Origin: Curtobacterium sp. 9128
GTDB lineage: Bacteria; Actinomycetota; Actinomycetes; Actinomycetales; Microbacteriaceae
Length of the DNA: 64,000 nt
Reading direction: 5' to 3'
Assembly (NCBI RefSeq): GCF_900086645.1
Contig: NZ_LT576451.1
Coordinates: 2,232,001 to 2,296,000, forward strand
Shown here: positions 44,363-51,360 of the stretch, piece after piece
Layout of the letters: every line of letters begins with the position of its first letter
Position numbering within the stretch: the stretch's first letter is position 1
The notes under the pieces: generated by a model
Seen by the model: only the letters and a program-made list of their open reading frames with translations
Database searches by the model: none
What the model was told of the DNA's origin: nothing
Translations under genes and position numbers: made by a program

Positions 44363-44500
44363 GTTGCGTCCGCAAGGAGCGACGGGGTCGCTGTCGTACG
44401 ACAGCGACCCTGTCGCTGTGCCGCGCGTGCAAGTGTTGCGTCCGCAACGAACGACACCCTCGACGTCGTACGACGTCGAGGGTGTCGTTCCGAGTCGGCC
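44363..44500. repeat. Palindromic element copy 2, with a perfect 42-bp palindrome
   Basis: Two palindromes centred at 44397 and 44469, 72 bp apart. The first (44378-44417) has 20-bp arms with one mismatch; the second (44449-44490) has perfect 21-bp arms and no spacer. Both centre on GTCGTACGAC. GTTGCGTCCGCAA occurs before each palindrome. The order and spacing match the element at 33021-33160. A GAGCCGACCGACCCGCC simple repeat follows (44505-44550). Confidence 0.88.
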
Positions 44501-44555
44501 CGGCGAGCCGACCGACCCGCCGAGCCGACCGACCCGCCGAGCCGACCGACTCGGC

Positions 44556-45581
44556 TCAGCTGTTGTCGAGCGGCAGCCCCGGCGGGTTGATCTCGGACTG
44601 CTGCACGGCCTCGTTCGACAGGTTGTACGCCTGCAGCCACTTGGCGTACGTGCCGTCGTCGATGAGCTCGTTGATCGCCTTCTGGACCGGCTCCACGAGT
44701 CCGTTGTCCTTCTTCGTCGTCGCGGCGATGAGCCCCTGCAGCGACCCACCCGCACCGGAGTACGTCCCCGCGGTCGTGGTCGGGTTCGCGCTGCCCGCGC
44801 TCTGCGTGTTCTGGTACGCGATGCTCGGGTTCGGGCCGAAGGACGCGTCGATCTTGCCGGAGTCGAGCGCGAGCTTCGTCGAGTTCGTGTCCGGGTAGTA
44901 CTTGACCGTCAGGGTCTTGCCGGCGGCCTCGAGCTGGTCCTTCCACTCGAGCAGGATCTTCTCCTGGTTCGTCCCGGACCCGACGGCGACGGTCTTGCCC
45001 GCGAGCACCGAGGGGTCGCCGTCGAACGTCCAGTCGCTCGACTTCAGGACCTGGAAGGCCAGGTTGTCCTCGCGGTACGAGGCGAAGTCGTACTTCTCCT
45101 TGCGCTGCTCGGTGTCCGTCACGTTCGAGAACCCGACGTCGACCGACCCGCTGTCGATGCCGACGAACAGGTTGTCCCATGTCGAGTTCTTCACCTGCGC
45201 GTCGAGCCCGAGCTTCGCCGCGACGAGCCGACCGAGGTCGGGTTCGGCACCCGTCAGCGTCTTCTGGTCGTCGCCGGTGTAGGCCAGCGGCGGGAACCCG
45301 GAGGGCAGTGCGCCGATGCCGATGACGAGCTCGCCCGACTTCTTGACGTCGGACGGCAGCGCGTCGTGGAGCTTCGTGTCCTCGGCGACGGTGAGCGTCG
45401 TCTCCTTCGCTGCGCCGTTCGAGGCGGCACCGATGGTGACCTTGCCGTCGGCGGAGGAGCCGGAGCCGGAGCCGGTGCCGGCGTTCGCTCCCGCGGCGCA
45501 GCCGGCCAGGGCGACGACGACGCCGGCGGCGATGACGAGGGCGCCGGTGCTGCGCCAGCGGGACAGGGTGGTGATGGGCAT
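44556..45581 (-). CDS. Polar amino-acid-type ABC solute-binding lipoprotein (family 3)
   Basis: A 341-residue extracellular binding protein. The Sec leader ends in VALAGCAAG (lipobox), followed by a Gly/Ser linker. The mature fold has GELVIGIGALPSGFPPLAYT, LVAAKLGLDAQVKNSTWDNL, GSVDVGFSNVTDTEQRKEKY and AVGSGTNQEKIL, the normal family-3 order. The DVGFSNVTDTEQRKEKYDFA block aligns with cystine or polar amino-acid binders. It is the last gene of the three-gene importer operon, 42 bp after the ATPase gene. Confidence 0.93.
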   Translation of the reverse strand: MPITTLSRWRSTGALVIAAGVVVALAGCAAGANAGTGSGSGSSADGKVTIGAASNGAAKETTLTVAEDTKLHDALPSDVKKSGELVIGIGALPSGFPPLAYTGDDQKTLTGAEPDLGRLVAAKLGLDAQVKNSTWDNLFVGIDSGSVDVGFSNVTDTEQRKEKYDFASYREDNLAFQVLKSSDWTFDGDPSVLAGKTVAVGSGTNQEKILLEWKDQLEAAGKTLTVKYYPDTNSTKLALDSGKIDASFGPNPSIAYQNTQSAGSANPTTTAGTYSGAGGSLQGLIAATTKKDNGLVEPVQKAINELIDDGTYAKWLQAYNLSNEAVQQSEINPPGLPLDNS

Positions 45582-45623
45582 GGTTCTCCTGGGGTCGGGT
45601 GCTGTGGGGGTGGGGAGTCGGGG

Positions 45624-46388
45624 TCAGCGCAGGCGGCTGAGGAACGCGCGGGTCCGGTCGTGGCGGGGCGCGTCGATGACCTGCGACGGCGGACCCTGCT
45701 CGACGATCCGGCCGTGGTCAAGGAACACGACGTGGTCGGCGACCTCGCGGGCGAAGGCGACCTCGTGGGTGACGATCACGAGGGTCGTGCCGGACGCGGC
45801 GAGGGACCGGATGACGCCGAGCACCTCGCCGACGAGCTCCGGGTCGAGCGCCGAGGTGGGCTCGTCGAGCAGCAGCACCTCTGGTTCGAGGGCCAGCGCG
45901 CGGGCGATCGCGACGCGCTGCTGCTGGCCGCCCGAGAGCTGCCTCGGACGGGCGTCTGCGCGGTCGCCCAGTCCGACCTGCTCGAGCAGGGCGATGCCGC
46001 GGACCCGGGCGGAAGCGACACGGACGCCGGAGGCGACGAGCCCCTCGATGACGTTCTCGAGCGCGGTCAGGTGCGGGAACAGGTTGAAGTGCTGGAACAC
46101 GAACCCGATCCGGGCGCGCTGCCGGAGGATCGCTCGCTCCGGCAGCTCCTTGTAGCGACCGCTCCCCGGCACCAGCCGCACGCCGATCGTCTCGTCGCCG
46201 ATCGTGACGACGCCGCGGTCCGGCGGCTCGAGGTGGTTGATCGCGCGGAGCAGTGTGGACTTGCCCGACCCGGACGGCCCGAGGATGGCGGTCACGCTCC
46301 CGGCCGCCAGGTCGAGGTCGATCCCGTCGACGACCCGGTTGTCGCCGAAGGCCTTGACGGCCCCGCGGATGCTGATCGTCGCGCTCAC
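45624..46388 (-). CDS. Polar amino-acid-type ABC transporter ATPase
   Basis: A 254-residue ATPase of the GlnQ/TcyN type. Walker A is GPSGSGKST, the Q-loop [18 protein letters not shown], the signature [15 protein letters not shown] and Walker [15 protein letters not shown]. The start is GTG 46388, in a GTGA overlap with the GNAT-permease stop. A longer frame to 46550 lies inside that gene and is rejected. Confidence 0.94.
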   Translation of the reverse strand: MSATISIRGAVKAFGDNRVVDGIDLDLAAGSVTAILGPSGSGKSTLLRAINHLEPPDRGVVTIGDETIGVRLVPGSGRYKELPERAILRQRARIGFVFQHFNLFPHLTALENVIEGLVASGVRVASARVRGIALLEQVGLGDRADARPRQLSGGQQQRVAIARALALEPEVLLLDEPTSALDPELVGEVLGVIRSLAASGTTLVIVTHEVAFAREVADHVVFLDHGRIVEQGPPSQVIDAPRHDRTRAFLSRLR

Positions 46389-47896
46389 GAGATGACCCTT
46401 CCGTCGTTGTTGTCCGAGGTGACCAGACGGCCAGCGGGCGCCGACGACCGGACCGGAGCCGAGCCTCCTGTCCGGATCCGCCGCCAGGCGGCGCGGACCC
46501 GCTGGAGCGGCGTCGGCGGCAGCGTGCGCACCGAGCCGCGAGACGTCCACCGCTCGACGTGGTACTGGACGACGGAGACGGCACTGGTCAGCGCGAGGTA
46601 CCAGAGCGTCGCGACGACGAGCAGCGGGATGATGTCCGTCGGGTAGGTGCTCGACAGGTTCTGGACGACCCCGAACAGGTCCAGGAGTGACACGTAGAAC
46701 AGCAGCGAGCTCGCCTTGAGCAGCCCGACGATCTGGTTCACGAACGCCGGCACGATCGAGCGCATCGCCTGCGGCAGCACGATGCGGAGGAACTGCCGGT
46801 GCCGGGGGAGCCCGAGAGCCTGTGCGGCCTCGTGCTGCCCGTGGTCCACGGCGAGGACCCCGGCGCGGACGATCTCCGACGCGTAGGCGATCTCGCTGAG
46901 GCTCAGCCCGATCACGCCGATCGCCAGGTCACCGAGCACGTTCGCGGTCGGCACCTCGACGTGCGGGCCGAACGGCACGCCGATCCCGATCGTCGGGTAC
47001 AGGTTGCCGAGGTTGTAGAGGAAGACGAGCACCAGGATCAGCGGCACGGACCGGAACAGCCAGACGTACCCCCACGCCAGGCTCGACAGCACCGGGTTGC
47101 GCGACAGGCGGGCGATCGCGACGACGATGCCACCGGCGAAGCTGATCACGGCGCTGAGCGCCGTCGCGACGAGCGTGAGCTGCAGGCCGGTCAGGATCGC
47201 CGGGCTGAACAGCCACTTCCCGACCCGCGGCCACTCCCAGGACGGGTTCGTGAAGAGCGTCTCGACGAGGTTCGCGAGCAGCACGAGCACGACCGCCGCA
47301 GCGATCCACCGCAGCGGGTGGCGGAGCGGGATGACGGGGCGGTCGGTCGGACTGGAGGCTCGGGTCGGCTCCGCCCCGTCGGTCCTGATGGTCTTCTCGA
47401 ACGGGTGGATCCCGACCTCCTCCGACGACTTGGTCACGTCGTACAGCGGGGTGTAGCCGAGCCGGGTGTACAGCCGGACCGCTTCGGGTTGACGCGGCCC
47501 GGTCGTCAGGTACACGCGCCCGAAGCCACGTCGTCCGGCCTCGGCCTCGAGTTCCTCGACGACGACCCCCGCGAGGCCACGGCCGCGCGCCTCGGGGGCC
47601 GTCCAGATCCGCTTCAGCTCGATCGTGTCGTCGTCGTACGGCTTGAACGCGCCGCCGGCCACCAGGCGGTCGTCCTCGTACAGGAGCACGAACGTGCCGA
47701 GCGGCGCGGTGAAGTGCTCGACGGGGTACCGGTTGATCTCGGTGGAGGCCGGCTCGCCGAAGTGGTCGCCGTAGCGGGCGTCGTACTCGCGCTCGAGGTC
47801 CGCGAGCATCGGTGCCGCTGCCGGGTCGTCGGGGCGGACGGTGCGGAACGCGAGGGCGCCGTGCCGGTGCTCCGTCGCGTGTGCCGTGTCGGTCAT
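46385..47896 (-). CDS. Fusion of GNAT N-acetyltransferase and polar amino-acid ABC permease
   Basis: A 503-residue fusion. Residues 1-160 are a GNAT acetyltransferase with the acetyl-CoA motif [20 protein letters not shown] and [11 protein letters not shown]. Residues 171-190 are a linker ([17 protein letters not shown]) encoded by a copy of the dispersed GGACTGGAGGC element. Residues ~194-480 are a HisM/TcyL-type permease with [20 protein letters not shown] as coupling loop. The tail again reads through a GGACAGGAGGC-like element. Both parts are complete, so this is a real fusion and not a frameshift product. In Bacillus yxe and ytm operons a separate GNAT accompanies the same importer type. 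Here import and N-acetylation are on one polypeptide. Confidence 0.93.
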   Translation of the reverse strand: MTDTAHATEHRHGALAFRTVRPDDPAAAPMLADLEREYDARYGDHFGEPASTEINRYPVEHFTAPLGTFVLLYEDDRLVAGGAFKPYDDDTIELKRIWTAPEARGRGLAGVVVEELEAEAGRRGFGRVYLTTGPRQPEAVRLYTRLGYTPLYDVTKSSEEVGIHPFEKTIRTDGAEPTRASSPTDRPVIPLRHPLRWIAAAVVLVLLANLVETLFTNPSWEWPRVGKWLFSPAILTGLQLTLVATALSAVISFAGGIVVAIARLSRNPVLSSLAWGYVWLFRSVPLILVLVFLYNLGNLYPTIGIGVPFGPHVEVPTANVLGDLAIGVIGLSLSEIAYASEIVRAGVLAVDHGQHEAAQALGLPRHRQFLRIVLPQAMRSIVPAFVNQIVGLLKASSLLFYVSLLDLFGVVQNLSSTYPTDIIPLLVVATLWYLALTSAVSVVQYHVERWTSRGSVRTLPPTPLQRVRAAWRRIRTGGSAPVRSSAPAGRLVTSDNNDGRVIS

Positions 47897-48029
47897 GGCG
47901 TGACGGTACGAGGCTGCCGTGCCGCGCGGCAACGCCCGCGCAACACAGCGGCACGGAACGGAACCCGGCGTCACGTCAGGACGGCGGATGACCTTCCGTG
48001 ACGCGGAGGCCGCTCGCTATCGTGAGCCC

Positions 48030-48278
48030 ATGAGCGCCCATCGCGTCACCGCACCAGAGCCCCCGGCCGACGGCAGCAAGCCCAAGGGGCCGGCGTCGTA
48101 CTTCCCGAGCATCGAGAAGACCTACGGCCGCCCCGTGCAGGAGTGGCTCGACCTCGTCGCCGACCGGCTCGACACCGACCGGCACATGGAGGTCGTCGCG
48201 TGGTTGAAGTCCGAGCACGGACTCGGGCACGGCCACGCGAACGCGCTCGTGGGGTACGTGAAGAACGCCCTCAGCTGA
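48030..48278 (+). CDS. DUF4287 domain-containing protein
   Basis: An 82-residue protein. ASYFPSIEKTYGRPVQEWLD and VVAWLKSEHGLGHGHANALV are the two DUF4287 halves; the fold is a small helical bundle of unknown role. TATCGT (48018-48023) lies 6 nt before ATG 48030, suggesting a leaderless mRNA. It overlaps the convergent esterase gene by 8 bp. Confidence 0.85.
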   Translation: MSAHRVTAPEPPADGSKPKGPASYFPSIEKTYGRPVQEWLDLVADRLDTDRHMEVVAWLKSEHGLGHGHANALVGYVKNALS

Positions 48279-49227
48279 GGACGGACCGCAGCCGCGGGAG
48301 CGTCGCGACGTCCTCGTGCGCGCCGCCGCCCTCGTGGCCGTTGAACTCCCACACCGTCATCTCCTTCGGGCCCCCGTGCGCGTTGTACGCGGCGTAGACG
48401 GTCGACGGCGGGCACGTCGGGTCCATCAGCGCGGTCGAGTACCAGGCCGGAGCCGTCGCGCGGGCGGCGTGCAGGACCCCGTCGAAGTACGCCAGCGTGC
48501 CGAAGACCCGGTCGCGCTTGGTCCGGTGCACCGTGAGGTACTGCGCGATCTCGCGGTAGGGGTACGCGTCGGTGATCGTCGTGCCCCGCGGGAAGTCGCA
48601 GAGGAACGGCACGCGGGGGAACACGCCGGCGAGTCCCTCGACGAGCCCGGACACCGCGATCGCCATGCCGCCGCCCTGACTGACGCCGAGCACGGCGACG
48701 CGGGCGGGGTCGACGAGGTCGATCGCCCGCGCGGCGTCGACGGCACGGACGGCGTCGGTCGTGAGCCGGCGGTAGTAGTAGGTCTCCGGCGACTCGATCC
48801 CGCGCGTCATGACCCCGGAGACCGCCGGGCCGGAGCCGTCCGGATCCGGGGTGTCCCCGGCCGACCAGCCGGACCCCTGCCCGCGGGTGTCCATGAGCAG
48901 GTGCGCGTACCCGGCAGACGCCCACAGCAGCTGCTCGGTCGGGAGGCCCCGGCCACCGCCGTAGCCGATGTACTCCACCACCGCGGGGAGCGGCGCGTCC
49001 GGGCTGGTTCCCGCTGGGACGGTCAACCACGCGTGGATCCGCTGCCCGGCCCAGCCGGCGAAGGTCACGTCGTAGGTGTCGAGCGTCGTGAGGCCCGTCG
49101 CGACCCGGTCGACGGCGACGTCGATGGGGTGCTGCCGGGCGTCGGCGAGGGTGGTGGTCCAGAAGTGGTCGAAGTCATCGGGCTCGACGACGCTCCCGCG
49201 GTAGGCGAGGAGCTCGGGCCCGGTCAT
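48271..49227 (-). CDS. Acetylxylan esterase / cephalosporin-C deacetylase family (AXE1)
   Basis: A 318-residue serine esterase. The N-terminal block ELLAYRGSVVEPDDFDHFWT is diagnostic of the AXE1 family. The nucleophile is in VLGVSQGGGMAIA, GQRIHAWLTVP and YGGGRGLP lie before it, and Asp/His follow near PTCPPSTVYAAYNA and NGHEGGG. There is no signal peptide, so it deacetylates imported acetylated sugars in the cytoplasm. Start ATG 49227 is preferred; a GTG 12 bp further up is possible. Confidence 0.92.
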   Translation of the reverse strand: MTGPELLAYRGSVVEPDDFDHFWTTTLADARQHPIDVAVDRVATGLTTLDTYDVTFAGWAGQRIHAWLTVPAGTSPDAPLPAVVEYIGYGGGRGLPTEQLLWASAGYAHLLMDTRGQGSGWSAGDTPDPDGSGPAVSGVMTRGIESPETYYYRRLTTDAVRAVDAARAIDLVDPARVAVLGVSQGGGMAIAVSGLVEGLAGVFPRVPFLCDFPRGTTITDAYPYREIAQYLTVHRTKRDRVFGTLAYFDGVLHAARATAPAWYSTALMDPTCPPSTVYAAYNAHGGPKEMTVWEFNGHEGGGAHEDVATLPRLRSVLS

Positions 49228-49273
49228 GTCCGTGTACACGACACCGACCCTGGCACGGCGGCGCCGGGTCTGG

Positions 49274-49564
49274 CTAGGAGCGGACGAGTCGTGCGATCGC
49301 CTCGGACGCTTCCTTGATCTTCGCCTCGGGGTCGCCGCCGTCAGCCATCGCATCGGCGACGCAGTGACTGAGGTGGTCCTCGACGAGGCCCAGTGCGACC
49401 GACTGCAGGGCCTTCGTCATCGCGGACACCTGGGTGAGGATGTCGATGCAGTACTGCTCGTCCTCGACCATGCGCTGCAGCCCGCGAGCCTGTCCCTCGA
49501 TGCGCCGGAGACGCTTCAGGTACGCGTCCTTGGACGAGATGTAACCGTGGTGGTGCTCGGTCAT
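49274..49564 (-). CDS. csoR: CsoR/FrmR-family metal-sensing repressor (copper type)
   Basis: A 96-residue helical repressor of the CsoR/RcnR family. AYLKRLRRIEGQARGLQRMV is the DNA-contact helix. Cys in DEQYCIDIL and His/Cys in EDHLSHCV give the C-H-C copper site of CsoR. His-rich residues at the start (HHHG) may add metal affinity. ATG 49564. A TACCC/GGGTA operator lies 20 bp upstream. No copper ATPase or chaperone is in the window, so besides itself its targets must lie elsewhere. Confidence 0.9.
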   Translation of the reverse strand: MTEHHHGYISSKDAYLKRLRRIEGQARGLQRMVEDEQYCIDILTQVSAMTKALQSVALGLVEDHLSHCVADAMADGGDPEAKIKEASEAIARLVRS

Positions 49565-49583
49565 GGCGCCTCCTGTCGAGTGG

Positions 49584-49598
49584 TACCCCACCAGGGTA
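49584..49598. promoter_or_regulatory. CsoR-type operator
   Basis: TACCC-CACCA-GGGTA is a 5-bp inverted repeat with a 5-bp spacer, matching the usual CsoR box. It lies 20 bp upstream of the csoR start and about 80 bp from the divergent nuclease-like gene, so it mainly indicates autoregulation. Confidence 0.75.
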
Positions 49599-49678
49599 TG
49601 CCATGCGGCCGGAACGGCCCGCACGGCTGCGGGTCCGCGAGCGCTCGATTGTCGGTGGTGCGCCCTACCGTGACCGTC

Positions 49679-50668
49679 GTGGTGGAACCCGTCGACGCGT
49701 GGTGGCGCCGCCGGCAGTGGTCGCGCGGTGTGCCGATGCCGTACGCCGTCGGGGAGTTCCGTGCCGCCTGGGCGTCCTACCCGGTGCTCGTCCGGCAGTA
49801 CCACCCGGAGTGGAACGCCGGCATCGTCCTCACCCAGATCCCACCGGCGGCCGACGTGCTCCTGACCTGGGAGTGCGACGTCGGCCACGTGTTCGTCGCG
49901 ACCCCCGCGGAACAGCGTGGGCGTCCCGGCCGAGAGCGTCGTCGTTCCGTCTGGTGCCCCGAGTGCGCGCTGATGGCGAAGCCGCAACGCTGGCCGACCC
50001 TGCCCGACGAGTGGCCCGAAGCCGTTCCCGCACCCCAACGTGCGGTGCGGGTGACCGGGCGCCAGACCCTGCCGGCCGCGCCCGGCCGTGGGATCGGCGC
50101 TTCCGGGACGTCGGTCGGCATGCCGACCGGCGCGGTGGCGTCGGAGCGGGTCCGTCGGCCCGGTGCGGTCCGGTCGTCCGGCTCTCGCTCGGCGGCTCCT
50201 CGTCGCATCTGCCAGAAGACCCCGCGACTGCCCTCCGGCGATGCCTTCGTCAGCGTGTGTGCGCCCGCAACGGCCTCCGCGGTGGAAGCCGAACTCCGGC
50301 AGGCGTTGTCCGACCGCTTCGACTTCACGTTCGACCGCAACGCGATCCGCCTCGACCGCCCGTTCCACGACCACGTCGAGGCGTGGCCGGACATCATCCT
50401 GCCCGAGCTCCGCGTCGCGATCGAGTACGACTCCACCGGACGGCACGGCCTCGAGCACGTGGGGCCCCGCGAAGCGTCCGACCGCCGCAAGGACCGGGCG
50501 ATCCGCGGTGTCGGGTGGGAGGTGATCCGGATCCGGACCGGTCGGCTGCCTGCGCTCGGCCCCCACGACCTGCAGGTGTCGGGGATCTCCGGCAGGACCA
50601 TCGCGAGCCTGGTCGACACGCTCCGTGACGTCCGCGGCGCGCTCTTCGTCGACGCCTACGCACGCTGA
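49679..50668 (+). CDS. Zinc-ribbon plus DUF559/Vsr-like nuclease-fold protein
   Basis: A protein of about 329 residues. Near residue 60 is a zinc-ribbon: WECDVGHVF followed by VWCPECA, like DUF4379 treble-clef ribbons. Residues ~215-310 form a PD-(D/E)XK-type fold: HVEAWPDIILPELRVAIEYD with Asp and Glu of the active site, DRRKDRAIRGVGWEVIRIRT at the end, as in DUF559/Vsr-like endonucleases. The region between is low-complexity. GTG 49679 lies 7 nt after TACCGT (49666-49671); GTG 49658, 49670 and 49682 are alternatives. A DNA-cutting or repair role is plausible but unproven. Confidence 0.75.
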   Translation: MVEPVDAWWRRRQWSRGVPMPYAVGEFRAAWASYPVLVRQYHPEWNAGIVLTQIPPAADVLLTWECDVGHVFVATPAEQRGRPGRERRRSVWCPECALMAKPQRWPTLPDEWPEAVPAPQRAVRVTGRQTLPAAPGRGIGASGTSVGMPTGAVASERVRRPGAVRSSGSRSAAPRRICQKTPRLPSGDAFVSVCAPATASAVEAELRQALSDRFDFTFDRNAIRLDRPFHDHVEAWPDIILPELRVAIEYDSTGRHGLEHVGPREASDRRKDRAIRGVGWEVIRIRTGRLPALGPHDLQVSGISGRTIASLVDTLRDVRGALFVDAYAR

Positions 50669-50680
50669 CCCCGCGCCCGA

Positions 50681-50735
50681 ACGCCCGCGCCCGCCGACGC
50701 GCACGCCCGCGCCCGCCGACGAGCACGCCCGCCGC
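50681..50735. repeat. 22-bp tandem repeats between convergent nuclease-like genes
   Basis: Two and a half copies of a C/G-rich 22-bp unit beginning ACGCCCGCGCCCGCCGACG start at 50681, 50703 and 50725. They fill nearly the whole 72-bp gap between two convergent stop codons. No hairpin typical of the dispersed family is present. Confidence 0.7.
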
Positions 50736-50740
50736 ACCCC

Positions 50741-51301
50741 TCACCCGCGGAGCGCCAGGGCCTCGCTCGTCCACCGCGCGTGCGCCGCCCATGGATCCGG
50801 CACGCCGGCGGCGACGACCTCGACGTGCGCCAGCAACGCCGGCGTGGTGCGGAACCACTCCGTCCCCGGGTACCGCGTCGCTGCGAACTGCCCGTGCCGA
50901 CGCCGTTCGAGCACGCGGTCGCCCCGCTCGAACGCCATCAGGTCCTGATGGCTGATCCGCCCCAGCCGCTGCCGCGGGTTCGCCGTCGTGCCGATCTTGA
51001 TCCGGTCGCCGACGTCGTCCCGCTGCCGGAGGTAGTACACGACGTCGACCCGCGGGGGCGCGAGGTCGCCGTCGGGCACGTCCCCGTACGGCCACTCGCA
51101 CACGGCGCACACCGATCCCGACGGCCACCGCACGCCGAGCCGCGATCCGCAGACGAGACACGGGCCGGGCAAGCGGTCCTCGGTCCCACGGGCGGAAGCG
51201 GCGAAGTCGGCCACGAGCCCCACGTGCGACTCGCACAGCGGCACCGGTGCGCCGGACGCGACCGGGCCCGCGCAGCCCGGGACGCAGCAGGACTGGAGCA
51301 T
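50741..51301 (-). CDS. Zinc-binding protein with GIY-YIG/T5orf172-like domain
   Basis: A 186-residue protein. The N-terminus holds Cys-rich clusters (CCVPGCAG...PLCESH and CLVCGSRLG...CAVCEW) typical of HNH- or ribbon-like zinc sites. The C-terminal half (VVYYLRQRDDVGDRIKIGTT, NPRQRLGRI, RVLERRRHGQF) matches the T5orf172/Mug113 branch of the GIY-YIG nuclease fold, including the R and E positions. Start ATG 51301. It converges with another nuclease-like gene. Confidence 0.75.
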   Translation of the reverse strand: MLQSCCVPGCAGPVASGAPVPLCESHVGLVADFAASARGTEDRLPGPCLVCGSRLGVRWPSGSVCAVCEWPYGDVPDGDLAPPRVDVVYYLRQRDDVGDRIKIGTTANPRQRLGRISHQDLMAFERGDRVLERRRHGQFAATRYPGTEWFRTTPALLAHVEVVAAGVPDPWAAHARWTSEALALRG

Positions 51302-51360
51302 GCGCCGAACGCTACCGGCGACGTCCGACGCTCCCACTGCCTCCCGTCGGGGGACCGCCG

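Noticed and set aside
43494-44447. Open frames in the tandem repeats, with peptides like KVRSETRTSHHFRALDA repeated
   Set aside because: The peptide repeats simply reflect the DNA repeats; composition is Arg-rich and frames exist on both strands. A structured non-coding explanation is simpler.
44073-46646. Long plus-strand open frame across the repeat region and the importer genes
   Set aside because: It begins in repeats and runs antisense to a clear lipoprotein and ATPase. No domain is visible.
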